Below, one piece after another: positions 1 to 8,479 of a stretch of DNA of 64,000 bases. The position numbers and the translations under genes were made by a program. This DNA is from Vibrio sp. 10N.286.49.B1 (GTDB lineage: Bacteria > Pseudomonadota > Gammaproteobacteria > Enterobacterales > Vibrionaceae), in the NCBI RefSeq assembly GCF_002873335.1, contig NZ_MCUW01000078.1, positions 125,947 through 189,946 of the forward strand, in the 5' to 3' direction. Each line of letters starts with the position of its first letter. The first letter of the stretch is position 1. Below the pieces are notes generated by a model that was not told the DNA's origin, made no database searches, and saw only the letters and a list, made by a program, of their open reading frames with translations.

Positions 1-318
1 GATAGCAAACATCACGTTGACAGGCTTAGGCCAGTAGTTGCCGAATGCACTTTTAACACGGCGAAGGTTGTTACGCAGTGTATCTTCGCTCAATACAAAT
101 AGTGGGCTACCGTACTGCTCGATAAGGTCCGATGCTTTGCAGCCGCCGATCAACAGGTCGTCGCCTTCCGTTGTGAGCTCGTCAGTCGGAGTAAGAATAT
201 TCTCAAGGCGCTCAGCGTAGTTTTGATTCGCTTTGTGTTCGGCAAGAAGCTGCTGCTGCGTCTCTAAAATAGTGCTCAGTTGCTTTACAGATTCTTCTAA
301 AAGCGCATGATTTTTCAT
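1..318 (-). CDS. PLP-dependent Orn/DAP/Arg decarboxylase family, N-terminal part
   Basis: The gene starts with ATG at 316-318 and runs off the left edge after 106 codons. A ribosome binding site (GAGGAA) lies 5-7 bases before the ATG. Residues 1-60 look like a polar, helical N-terminal extension. Then comes GSPLFVLSEDTLRNNLRRVK, followed by a segment ending VNVMFA, which is how the PLP-binding barrel of the diaminopimelate/ornithine/arginine decarboxylase family (fold type III) begins; the lysine that binds PLP usually follows a few residues later and is outside the window. Members decarboxylate basic amino acids or related compounds in the cytoplasm. The substrate cannot be told from this fragment. 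The family call rests on the N-terminal barrel motif alone. Confidence 0.75.
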   Translation of the reverse strand, partial: MKNHALLEESVKQLSTILETQQQLLAEHKANQNYAERLENILTPTDELTTEGDDLLIGGCKASDLIEQYGSPLFVLSEDTLRNNLRRVKSAFGNYWPKPVNVMFAI

Positions 319-821
319 ATTCGTTCCTCACGAGGTCGTTTAAATGTCTAGGTGTACTCAATGAGCGCTACTTTATCTTGAGGCTAAAAATTCAACACGT
401 CACTCAGGGTCAATTAATCTTACACCTAACGTTAACGTTATGAATTATTGAGCTTTAATAGAAATAACCATGAGCCAATCATTGCGACGACTTTGAGAGA
501 GGCTGAAATTTGTCGATTATTTATGTCACCAACGGCGCGCTTGAAACAGCCTCTGTATGGATAGGGACGCCGGTAACGTGCTGATATTTAGTAGGACTGA
601 GTATGAGATGAAGGGCCGTCAAGTCGCAGACGTTGCAAAATTAGGGTGATGAGTCAAATAAGCTGACGCCCAGTGACAGTGTTTTACTGAATAATCAGGA
701 TAGATTGTAGCCGTTTTAAGTGAGGCTCTAACCCAATCACTTGAGCCCTAACAAATTAAGTCGAAGAGAGACGAGACGATGTCAGCCTCTTCACTGTACC
801 CAATTTTACGAGGTAATTATC
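319..821. other. Divergent intergenic region, no gene seen
   Basis: This 503-bp stretch separates the divergent decarboxylase and aldehyde dehydrogenase genes and must hold both promoters. It contains a short self-complementary run (AACGTTAACGTT, about 428-439). I find no open frame with a ribosome binding site and no terminator. The in-frame extension upstream of 822 (from 741) has no ribosome binding site and does not resemble the family. Confidence 0.6.
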
Positions 822-2198
822 ATGTCTTTTGATATCAACAACGCTAAAGGTGTATTCGCGACAGTGGACGCTGCGATTGAAGCTACTCACAAAGCTCAAC
901 TAGAGTTTTATGTGAACTCTACTAAAGAAGATCGCGAAGTCATTATTGCTGCCATTCGTGGGGCAGTATTAGCGCGTGCAGAAGACTTCGCTAAAATGGT
1001 TCGTGAAGAGACAAAACTTGGCCGTGTCGAAGACAAAATTGCTAAGCACCACCTAACTGCAATGAAAACGCCAGGTACGGAAATACTGGATACGGAAGTG
1101 TGGTCAGGTGACAACGGTATCTCTCTAGGCGAACGTGCACCGTATGGTGTGATTGGCGCAGTGACGCCGGTGACCAACCCAACGGAAACGATCGTGAACA
1201 ATGCGATCTCTATGTTAGCGGGTGGTAACGCGGTGACATTTAACGTTCACCCTTCCTCTAAAGTAGTGTCTGCGGTCATGATTGACATGCTTAACAGTGC
1301 GATTGTTGAAGCTGGCGGGCCAGAGAACCTCATTACGATGGTGAAAGAGCCAACGCTTGAAACATTAAACGAAATCGCCAATTCACCCCTGATCAACATG
1401 CTAGTGGGCACAGGTGGCCCTGGTCTTGTTAAGGCGATTCTGCAATCTGGCAAGAAAGGCATTGGTGCTGGCGCAGGCAACCCACCTGTTATTGTCGATG
1501 CTTCTGCTAACTTAGACCTAGCGGCTGCTGGCGTATATGGTGGCGCGTCATTTGACAACAACTTACTGTGTATTGGTGAGAAACAAGTTTTCGTTGAAGA
1601 AGAAGTGGCAGACGCATTTCTTGATAAGCTAGAAGCGGTTGGTGCTTATGTGCTAACGGCAGAAGAAGCGGAGCAGCTAACAGAACAAATTCTAACGTTG
1701 GATGAATTCGAAGGCGCTAAGCCTTGTACTGCACACGAAATTGCACGCGTTTGGCATCCGGTTAAGCAACACGTTGGTCAAGACGCGGGTGACATCCTGA
1801 AGTCAATTGGGGTTAAGTCTGATAGCCGTTTGGCGGTCATGCTAGTAGAAAATGATCACCCATTAGTTCATGTAGAACAAATGATGCCTGTGCTTCCAGT
1901 GGTTATCTGTAAAGATATCGATGAAGCGATTGAGCGCGCGGTGGCGGCTGAACGTGGTAACAAGCATTCGTCTTGTATCTACTCGGGCGATATCGAGAAC
2001 GTAACCAAATTTGGTCGTGCAATTAACACAACGATTTTTGCTCACAATGGTCCAACATTGTCTGGTGTGGGTTACAACGCAGAAGGAACGTCAACATTTA
2101 CGATTGCTGGCCCAACCGGGGAAGGCATCACTAACGCGCTTTCTTACACGCGGGCGCGTCGTTTTGCGATTGCTCAAGGTGGTCTGCGTATCGTTTAA
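822..2198 (+). CDS. CoA-acylating aldehyde dehydrogenase, EutE/PduP type
   Basis: Converts acetaldehyde (or propionaldehyde) plus CoA and NAD+ to the acyl-CoA, and the reverse. The 458-residue protein matches EutE along its length: GVFATVDAAIEAT near residue 11, NPTETIVNNAISMLAGGN, the catalytic cysteine in SFDNNLLCIGEK, and the C-terminal PTGEGITNALSYTRARR. I chose ATG 822 because it follows GAGGT and gives the family N-terminus. EutE of enterobacteria has about 20 more N-terminal residues that target it into a microcompartment. Here they are missing, and no eut or pdu shell gene lies in the window, so a soluble cytosolic enzyme is inferred. A strong terminator follows directly, so the gene is probably monocistronic. 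Confidence 0.88.
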   Translation: MSFDINNAKGVFATVDAAIEATHKAQLEFYVNSTKEDREVIIAAIRGAVLARAEDFAKMVREETKLGRVEDKIAKHHLTAMKTPGTEILDTEVWSGDNGISLGERAPYGVIGAVTPVTNPTETIVNNAISMLAGGNAVTFNVHPSSKVVSAVMIDMLNSAIVEAGGPENLITMVKEPTLETLNEIANSPLINMLVGTGGPGLVKAILQSGKKGIGAGAGNPPVIVDASANLDLAAAGVYGGASFDNNLLCIGEKQVFVEEEVADAFLDKLEAVGAYVLTAEEAEQLTEQILTLDEFEGAKPCTAHEIARVWHPVKQHVGQDAGDILKSIGVKSDSRLAVMLVENDHPLVHVEQMMPVLPVVICKDIDEAIERAVAAERGNKHSSCIYSGDIENVTKFGRAINTTIFAHNGPTLSGVGYNAEGTSTFTIAGPTGEGITNALSYTRARRFAIAQGGLRIV

Positions 2199-2218
2199 TC
2201 GGGTCACTTACTTTCTTT

Positions 2219-2245
2219 TAAAAGACGCCCTAGGGCGTCTTTTTT
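2219..2245 (+). terminator. Rho-independent terminator after the aldehyde dehydrogenase gene
   Basis: AAAAGACGCC-CTAG-GGCGTCTTTT forms a ten-pair stem with a four-base loop and ends in a run of T. It lies about 20 bases after the stop codon of the aldehyde dehydrogenase gene. Because it is followed by the minus-strand esterase gene it may act in both directions. Confidence 0.9.
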
Positions 2246-2294
2246 ATGTCCTTACCACTTATAGCAGACATTAGAATAGTGATAAATGGATTGG

Positions 2295-3356
2295 CTATAA
2301 TTGTGTTAAGACCTCATTTGCAACAATAGCATTCGCGCTGGTTGCTGGATGAAGCTCATCGAAATACAAGTACTCTGTTGTCGTTAGGCATTCTTCGGTT
2401 GGCTGTGAAACAGGAAAGGTAGACAGGGTATAATTACAAGCATCAGAAATATTAGTGAAGCCATAAGCACGAGGGTTATCAGAAACCGTGTTTACGATGC
2501 CAATAATGTCGATATGATGAATAACTGAGGCTGGGTACTTATTTTTTAAGTCGGAAATATGACGGGAAACCAATTCATTATAAGTCGTAGATAAGTTTTT
2601 AACGGTAAACGGAAGTGCCCATACTTGCCATTTTTTTAAGAAATCATCTACAGTAGCCGCCATGTTTTCCGTAATAAGATGGTTCTCTGGTGTATCGGCA
2701 ATATTCGGTGCGCCTAATATAACAATATTCTTAACACCAGAACGAAGGAGTTGTTCTACATTGTTTTTTGTCGACGCTGCTGAGTCAAAAATATATTGAT
2801 AGGCTTCAATTCTATCGGTTGGAAGTGTTCCTGAATATATTCCATTGGTAATTATCTCTCGGGCATTTCTTATATCGTTACCACCCGTCGACAAAAAGTA
2901 CAGCGCCGTGCTATCGGCTATCCCGTTTGTGCTTTGAAGATAAGCATTTATTTGCGTCGGGAGATTGATGTCAGGAGTGAGTGGGGAGCCATCATCGTCC
3001 AATGATTTCGCACCAGCAACAGCGAAGTTATTTCCTAAGATATGGCCAGTTAAGTGCAGCGATGGTTTGAGGGGCTCGATGTCATTATTAAGGAGTTCAC
3101 TGGCTACATACTCGGCAATGACCGGGCCATTCGAAAACCGTGAACCGTAAGTTTGTCCTTCGGCAGGCCCTCCAGCAAAGTCCATAGCACGAAGGTTACC
3201 GACATCGGACAGGCTATCTCCGAAAACATAAACATCAGAATAGGTTTCTACCGCGTAAGCATTGAGACCTATTGTTAATAGGCTTGTGGTTATGATGGAT
3301 CTTATAGATGCAGCTCTTATAAACGTAGCTCTCATAAATATCGTTCTTATAAACAT
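2295..3356 (-). CDS. Secreted GDSL/SGNH-family esterase or lipase
   Basis: A predicted exported serine hydrolase of the SGNH family, acting on ester bonds of lipids or other acyl esters. Starting at ATG 3354-3356 the protein has 353 residues: an unusually long basic n-region (about residues 1-20), a hydrophobic stretch ending ATA-like at NAYA, then the mature enzyme. Family blocks are clear: VFGDSLSDVGN (serine nucleophile), FLSTGGNDIRNA (block III Asn), and FDELHPATSAN near the C-terminus (Asp/His pair). A longer in-frame reading from 3488 adds 44 residues without a ribosome binding site or similarity, so I reject it. The signal peptide is built from a 15-bp repeat. Thermolabile haemolysins of vibrios belong to the same superfamily, but I cannot assign a substrate. 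Confidence 0.82.
   Translation of the reverse strand: MFIRTIFMRATFIRAASIRSIITTSLLTIGLNAYAVETYSDVYVFGDSLSDVGNLRAMDFAGGPAEGQTYGSRFSNGPVIAEYVASELLNNDIEPLKPSLHLTGHILGNNFAVAGAKSLDDDGSPLTPDINLPTQINAYLQSTNGIADSTALYFLSTGGNDIRNAREIITNGIYSGTLPTDRIEAYQYIFDSAASTKNNVEQLLRSGVKNIVILGAPNIADTPENHLITENMAATVDDFLKKWQVWALPFTVKNLSTTYNELVSRHISDLKNKYPASVIHHIDIIGIVNTVSDNPRAYGFTNISDACNYTLSTFPVSQPTEECLTTTEYLYFDELHPATSANAIVANEVLTQL
3294..3353 (-). repeat. Four degenerate 15-bp repeats inside the esterase signal peptide
   Basis: Read on the minus strand, the codons after the ATG run in four 15-base units (TTTATAAGAACGATA, TTTATGAGAGCTACG, TTTATAAGAGCTGCA, TCTATAAGATCCATC). They encode FIRTI, FMRAT, FIRAA and SIRSI, so each unit adds one arginine to the n-region. 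In-frame gain or loss of units would change signal peptide charge without a frameshift. Confidence 0.75.
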
Positions 3357-3832
3357 GGCTTTTTCTCGTGTGTCGTTTATTTCTAGTGTGTAATTAAGCG
3401 AAAGCAGGCTTTTATAGCGATCTGCTTTGCAGGTTCTCGTACTTTTCACAAAAATATCGCATAAAAAATCTATAGGGACTACAAGCAATACAAATAGGTT
3501 TATTGTCGTGGCGTCAACATCTCATTATTAGTGAGTGATAGAATTGTCACTTGCAGTGCGGGCATTATAAATTACGAGTAAGCATGTGTTCTGATATTTA
3601 CTACAGTAAGTATAATTATTGGCAGGCGGCTAATAAATGTTATTTTTTATGGATTTCTTATTGTTTTATTTGTTGAGTTTCATATAACTCGGTGTGTATT
3701 TATTTGCGGTGTGAATGACTTCTATTTTTCATGTGCAAATTAGTTGACACGTTTGTTCGAGGTATCCAATAATTTCTATGCTGATTATTAATGGACGCTT
3801 AAGATCATGGATAAACTAAAATAATAACAAGG
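3357..3832. other. AT-rich intergenic region, no gene seen
   Basis: A 476-bp AT-rich spacer between the start of the esterase gene (minus) and a small plus-strand reading frame. It probably holds the esterase promoter. I see no hairpin terminator, no repeated sequence and no convincing open frame. Confidence 0.5.
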
Positions 3833-4027
3833 ATGGAGATGATGTCATTGGAAAGCTTAATTGTTAGAAAGCAAAAGAAACGAAAGTTCTATAGTAAAAA
3901 GCAAGAACAAAGCAGTTGCATGAATTTCAAAAAAGGGCGCCCCGAGACCACACACAAAGTGGACAATGGTGACAGTATCACTGCCAGCGAGATGACGCCT
4001 TATGGTGATGACCATCAAGTACTCTAA
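3833..4027 (+). CDS. Small basic hypothetical protein (about 62-64 residues)
   Basis: A short frame preceded by AAGGATGGAG, which could serve as ribosome binding site for the ATG at 3839 or 3842; the first ATG at 3833 overlaps it. The product starts very basic (RKQKKRKFYSKKQ, about residues 12-24), has one Cys, and ends in an acidic, polar half. There is no signal peptide or membrane segment. I do not recognise the family. It may be a real small protein or chance; the plausible ribosome binding site is the only support. Confidence 0.35.
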   Translation: MEMMSLESLIVRKQKKRKFYSKKQEQSSCMNFKKGRPETTHKVDNGDSITASEMTPYGDDHQVL

Positions 4028-4131
4028 GAATGTTAACGTGCTTAAGGTGACGGCTTTTTCGTCAGTTCTTTTTTATTTACAGCATAATACGATAGAATTT
4101 AGCTTACCCGATAACGCAATGAGACAAGCCC

Positions 4132-5016
4132 ATGCTTAATTATATTGAACCTGTATTTCGGCCGCCTTCAGAGTGGAAATCACTGATACTGCAAGTGACC
4201 AACGGATGCAGTCATAATCAATGTACTTTTTGTGATATGTATACTCAGCCACAGAAAAAATTCAGGCCAAAAAAACTGGAAGAGATAGAACAAGAGCTGC
4301 AAGTCATCGCTAGTTCGGGTGCGCGGGTTCACCGAGTCTTTCTGGCCGATGGTGACGCCATGACTTTGCCTTTTCATCGTTTACAGTCGATCTGTGCGCT
4401 TATTAATCAGTACCTGCCCCATGTTCAGCGTATCTCCAGTTATTGTTTACCACGTAATTTAACCAACAAAACGACCGAGCAATTGACCGAACTACGCAAT
4501 TTAGGCCTAAGCCTGATGTACATTGGTTGCGAAAGTGGTGACGATGAAGTACTAACAAAGATAAAGAAAGGGGAAACGTTTGAATCTTCGTTAGCGGCAC
4601 TTAATAAAATCAAAGCAGCTGGAATGAAAAGTTCAGTGATGATCCTTAATGGTTTAGGGGGGCCTTTATTGAGCGAACAACATGCACTTAACTCTGCCAA
4701 ACTAATGAACGCCGCTCAGCCTGATTACCTTTCAACCTTAGTCGTATCGTTTCCACTTGGTGAAGAGCGAGTTGCTGCTGGATTTAATGGTGAGTTTCGG
4801 CCGTTAACCCAGCCAGAATTGTTTACCGAGATTCGGTGTTTATTAGACAATCTGGAGTTAGAGAAGACGATTTTTCGATCTGATCACGCGTCAAATTATC
4901 TGGTATTAAAAGGCATATTAGGGCGTGATAAAGCGACGTTATTGCAAAAAGTTGACCTCGCTATTCACCAACCCGATAAGATTCCATTACGGCAGGAATG
5001 GCAGCGAGGTTTGTAA
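4132..5016 (+). CDS. Radical SAM protein, Elp3/YgiQ-like, function unknown
   Basis: A 294-residue radical SAM enzyme. The iron-sulfur motif lies at residues 24-35 (NGCSHNQCTFCD); spacing is Cx4Cx2C rather than the textbook Cx3Cx2C. The usual downstream elements are visible: DGDAMTLPFHRLQ (the β2 strand region), LSLMYIGCESGDDEVL (the SAM-contacting GxESG), and KIKKGETFESSLAALNKIKAAGMKSSVMILNGLGG, typical of the Elp3/MiaB-type subgroup. It would cleave S-adenosylmethionine to start a radical reaction. The substrate is unknown. It stands alone, with its own terminator behind it; no partner gene suggests a pathway. Confidence 0.82.
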   Translation: MLNYIEPVFRPPSEWKSLILQVTNGCSHNQCTFCDMYTQPQKKFRPKKLEEIEQELQVIASSGARVHRVFLADGDAMTLPFHRLQSICALINQYLPHVQRISSYCLPRNLTNKTTEQLTELRNLGLSLMYIGCESGDDEVLTKIKKGETFESSLAALNKIKAAGMKSSVMILNGLGGPLLSEQHALNSAKLMNAAQPDYLSTLVVSFPLGEERVAAGFNGEFRPLTQPELFTEIRCLLDNLELEKTIFRSDHASNYLVLKGILGRDKATLLQKVDLAIHQPDKIPLRQEWQRGL

Positions 5017-5052
5017 ATGAGAGGGTAGGTTACTCGTTCATTTTTCGATTTT

Positions 5053-5081
5053 ACACAGCCCGCTTATAGCGGGCTGTGTTG
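5053..5081 (+). terminator. Rho-independent terminator after the radical SAM gene
   Basis: ACACAGCCCGC-TTAT-AGCGGGCTGTGTT is a near-perfect stem about 40 bases after the stop codon. The trailing T-run is short, so strength is uncertain. Confidence 0.75.
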
Positions 5082-5319
5082 TAGCAAGGTGAATGTTATC
5101 GGTTAACTACTTGATTAGTATTTATTTATTGTGTTGTTGATGGGGTTTTTATAAACAATTAAACAAAATGATTTTGTAAAATTGACACTGTAAAAATTCC
5201 GTTGTGAAATTCTTGTTAAAAACGCGCTATTCTGTTTAACAAGCAATGACAAAGACCAAACTGACAAGCGTGACGGGATTTGCTTACATTGTTATCCATT
5301 AGCTTTGAGGGAATAGACT
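5082..5319. other. AT-rich promoter region before the malate-synthase-like gene
   Basis: A 238-bp AT-rich segment with many A and T runs. It carries no open frame. It presumably contains the promoter of the gene starting at 5320, whose ribosome binding site (GAGGGAA) ends about 8 bases before the ATG. Confidence 0.4.
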
Positions 5320-5889
5320 ATGAATATGCAGACATTCGATAAAACTGAACAACACAACCCACTTAATTTTATCGCAGAAGCCGTGTTTGCCGTGGAAATG
5401 GTCAAATCCGATGAGCTGACGCAAAAGCAAACGATGGCCAAACAATTGTTGGATACCTTATTTCCATTAGAAAATGGTTCTCACGAAGACGTGGTAAGCT
5501 ACGAAATTGACTACCGACATGTACAAGCTTATTTCAAAAATGGACAGCACAGTGGTTTGAAACATGCCAAAGGCTTTGTGGCGTATACGGGTGACAAATG
5601 TTCGCCGGACTCCATTCTACTTCGTGATGAAAGTGGTACTCACGTTGAAGTGACACTGGGTCGCCGCAAGGGAACAGGATGTCTTGAGCTGGTCGCTATT
5701 GATGATATTCAACTTGAAACTTGCACGACGTTTGGACAAGTGGAAACGCACACTGGGACTGGGCTCCGCCATTGGGTAAGCTTAGTTAAGGGAGATGAAA
5801 AATGTCGCCCGAAAGCGAGCAATGAAGACAAAGAATACACGGCAAAAAATGGCGATGACTATACATTAGGGTTTGCGTTTGCCTTTTAA
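5320..5889 (+). CDS. Stand-alone protein resembling the inserted domain of malate synthase G
   Basis: I do not know a function. The 189-residue protein has no signal peptide or membrane segment. Residues about 40-160 line up by eye with residues 172-303 of the malate synthase G encoded at 21348-23540 in this window: LLDTLFPLENGSHEDV against [22 protein letters not shown] against FIGYQG, SILLRDESGTHVEV against [13 protein letters not shown], and HWVSLVKGDE against [10 protein letters not shown]. The acidic DCED stretch of malate synthase is replaced by an uncharged segment, and the catalytic barrel is absent, so it should not be an active malate synthase. It has its own ribosome binding site and a strong terminator, so it looks like an intact small gene rather than a decaying fragment. 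Confidence 0.7.
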   Translation: MNMQTFDKTEQHNPLNFIAEAVFAVEMVKSDELTQKQTMAKQLLDTLFPLENGSHEDVVSYEIDYRHVQAYFKNGQHSGLKHAKGFVAYTGDKCSPDSILLRDESGTHVEVTLGRRKGTGCLELVAIDDIQLETCTTFGQVETHTGTGLRHWVSLVKGDEKCRPKASNEDKEYTAKNGDDYTLGFAFAF

Positions 5890-5928
5890 TCTAACCGACT
5901 AATGTTGTTAAGTCGTCTATCACATCGT

Positions 5929-5968
5929 TAAAATGAGCCAAAGAATTATTTTCTTTGGCTCATTTTTT
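5929..5968 (+). terminator. Rho-independent terminator
   Basis: AAAATGAGCCAAAGAA-TTAT-TTCTTTGGCTCATTTT makes a 16-pair stem followed by more T. It ends the malate-synthase-like gene. Confidence 0.93.
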
Positions 5969-6420
5969 ATGGGAGCTACACATAGGCAATTATTAGATTG
6001 AATTAGGTTAACACCGACCACATTGCTTCTCGAACAACTGATAAATAGACGAAATAAGCCACATGTTACGTTTTGGTCGTTAAGACTATAGATGTGGCAG
6101 TTGGTGAGTGAAAAATAACCTCACCATTGATGCTTGGCTATGTTTGTATCTTACTATGTCTATTTAACTAATTGATTTTAATTTAGTTTAAATTAAGTTC
6201 GGTCATGTCCATGCTGCTTGTCAAAACGTTCAAATTTCATTCTATTTTAAAAATGAGCGACCCAAAGTAGCCGTATTGTTGCTGCTAACTTTGATGAGGG
6301 CGAAATGTATAACGGATTCAGCGCATCGACACACCCGGTCATCTTCATGTATTCTCGCACTTCATAGGAACACTGCACTTGCCCCTCTTATTGATAGGCC
6401 ACCACACAGGAACTCACGAC
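5969..6420. other. Intergenic region, no gene seen
   Basis: A 452-bp AT-rich spacer leading to the zinc-ribbon gene. It likely holds that gene's promoter. I find no repeat, hairpin or supported open frame. Confidence 0.45.
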
Positions 6421-7383
6421 GTGACCGAATACACAACCATTGATATACCTTTTGAATCGCGATATCAGTGTTGGTTCTGTGGCGAGCCAAGCAATGGAAC
6501 CTTGCGGTGCCTGCTAGCCTCGCATGCTCCTCAAAGAGAAGGCGTTGAGCTGCCAGTTTGTACCGAGTGCGCTTCTTTTGCGGATAAAAAAGCGATGAAG
6601 GGTATTTGGCCACTTCGTTTACACATTAAGAACCGCCTTCTTAATCGGTATGCCAAGCATCTGGGTATTGGTGTGACTTGGACTAAGGAAGAGCTAGAGC
6701 TGTCGCAGCTGGAAGGGGCGATTTTTGAAGGTTTTAGAGTAAGTGCTTGGAAAATGTATGAAATTGCTCGAGAGCGGGTCGATTTTCAAGGGTGGCCTTT
6801 AACGGTTGATGGTGTAGCCGTTGAATCATTTGATGACACGTTCTATTTTGAATTTCTTGGTACGAGATTTCTGAGCGTCACGTCCGCAATGGAATTTTAT
6901 GTGAAGTCTGAAGGACTTGATGAGTTATTACTGTCAGGGCTGCTCAGTGCGCTTGGCAAAGAGCAATTTGAACACTGCTTAAGAATCGCCCGGGTAAATC
7001 CTAACCCAAGCAGAGCCGTTCGAAGTCGATTGCTGGATGAGGTTGAACAGCAGATCAAGGAACGCAACGCGATGACCAGCCTCTCCAATTCGACGATCAA
7101 TGCGATTGATGTACAGGCAATCAAACCGGTTCAAGTGAACCAGCTCAATGTTGAACCGGAAGCCATCGCATGGGCGATGAATAAAGGGATCGCGACGCTT
7201 GCAGTATTAATGCAATTCGAAGATCGTTTTTTCGAAGAACATGAACATCTCGGTGGGCCTAGAGCATTTCAGCTCTACAATGGGATTCAATGGTATTTGG
7301 AAGCTCGTGAAGATCATGAGTGGGGAAGTAAAGACCCAAATGAACCGCTTTGGTTGCAATTAAAAAGGCGTGTCGCGTTTTAG
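6421..7383 (+). CDS. Zinc-ribbon protein of unknown function
   Basis: I do not recognise this family. I chose GTG 6421 because AGGAA lies 8 bases upstream; a TTG at 6379 would add 14 residues without a ribosome binding site. The 320-residue product starts with two CxxC pairs (CWFC at 17-20 and CTEC at 47-50), a likely zinc site resembling recognition motifs of HNH or nucleic-acid-binding proteins. The rest is soluble, mixed helical and acidic-basic (FEGFRVSAWKMYEIARERV near 100, EEHEHLGGPRAFQLYNGIQWYLEARED near the C-terminus). No HNH residues follow the zinc ribbon, so a nuclease role is not supported. The gene is isolated between two long spacers. Confidence 0.65.
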   Translation: MTEYTTIDIPFESRYQCWFCGEPSNGTLRCLLASHAPQREGVELPVCTECASFADKKAMKGIWPLRLHIKNRLLNRYAKHLGIGVTWTKEELELSQLEGAIFEGFRVSAWKMYEIARERVDFQGWPLTVDGVAVESFDDTFYFEFLGTRFLSVTSAMEFYVKSEGLDELLLSGLLSALGKEQFEHCLRIARVNPNPSRAVRSRLLDEVEQQIKERNAMTSLSNSTINAIDVQAIKPVQVNQLNVEPEAIAWAMNKGIATLAVLMQFEDRFFEEHEHLGGPRAFQLYNGIQWYLEAREDHEWGSKDPNEPLWLQLKRRVAF

Positions 7384-7720
7384 TCGAGTGACGCTCTAAT
7401 TTTAGTCGCTTGATGATTTAACAAGCGGTCGGTTTCGTTTCTATAGGTAACAAAAACGACATTATGTTCGCCTCTGTAATGACATCATAGGTGACGCTGT
7501 CACTTGTTGCTTTGTTGGATGTACCCGTTTAATTATCATCGAACAAAACCGTTCGATTGGAAATGTGGGTTTTTCATGCAGTTTTTAGCAATGTGAATGT
7601 TAAGGCTTGATCATTTTTAGGTGGTTCACGAATACCAAGCCGAAGGACATGACAATACAGATTGATTAATTTCAAAAGCGTTTCTAGACAAAAGCTATCC
7701 TTAATCAGCAACAAAAACAT
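7384..7720. other. Intergenic spacer before the tandem array
   Basis: A 337-bp spacer between the zinc-ribbon gene and the 241-bp repeat array. I see no terminator with a clear T-run, no open frame with a ribosome binding site and no match to the array unit. Confidence 0.4.
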
Positions 7721-8479
7721 TCAATAATTCGTCATTCCTTTGAATAAAGGCATCGACCGACAGCGCGTTGTGAGCTTATTTGGGCGTCATTTATTTCTGT
7801 TTAAGTGAGCCACACGCTGATGAAGATCCTCATTTGCATGAGGATGACGGCCTAATTGGGGTGGTTTGAAGAGCGATGAGTTAGGCGTTCATTGTTTAGA
7901 AATGAGTCCGCTTAGTCTTCGTCGCGCAGAATGAAACTTGGTACGTGGCTGCTGCAAACCTCCAATAATTCGTCATTCCTTTGAAGAAAGGCATCGACCG
8001 ACAGCGCGTTGTGAGCTTATTTGGGCGTCATTTATTTCTGTTTAAGTGAGCCACACGCTGATGAAGATCCTCATTTACATGAGGATGACGGCCTAATTGG
8101 GGTGGTTTGAAGAGCGATGAGTTAGGCGTTCATTGTTCAGAAATGAGTCTGCTCAGTCTTCGTCGCGCAGAATGAAGTTTGATACGTGGCTGCTGCAAAC
8201 ATTCAATAATTCGTCATTCCTTTGAAGAAAGGAATCTACCGACAGCGCGTTGTGAGCTTATTTGGGTGTCATTTATTTCTCTTTAAGTGAGCCACACGCT
8301 GATGAAGATCCTCATTTGCATGAGGATGACGGCCGAATTGGGGTGGTTTGAAGAGCGATGAGTTAGGCGTTCATTGTTCAGACATGAGTCAGCTCAGTCT
8401 TCACAGCACAGAATGAAACTTGATACGTGGCTGCTGCAAACATCCAATAATTCGTCATTCCTTTGAAGAAAGGAATCTA
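7721..8479. repeat. 241-bp tandem repeat array, three full copies plus a partial fourth
   Basis: Copies begin at 7721, 7962, 8203 and 8444, each exactly 241 bases apart, and differ at only a few positions. The fourth stops matching at about 8479. Each unit starts YCAATAATTCGTCATTCC, contains a small hairpin (ATTCCTTT-GAAG-AAAGGAAT in copies three and four, imperfect in one and two) and a second inverted repeat (CCTCAT-TTGC-ATGAGG; one base differs in copy two). The array fills the spacer between convergent genes. No unit encodes a supported protein. The equal spacing without length change points to recent tandem duplication. Confidence 0.93.

Noticed and set aside
741..821. N-terminal extension of the aldehyde dehydrogenase
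   Set aside because: No ribosome binding site for the upstream ATG and no similarity to the family; ATG 822 with GAGGT fits EutE.
4180..4700. Antisense frames inside the radical SAM gene
   Set aside because: They are shadows of the coding strand; the radical SAM frame has all the family motifs.
7721..8479. CRISPR array
   Set aside because: The unit is 241 bases and fully repeated, without short direct repeats and unique spacers, and there are no cas genes.
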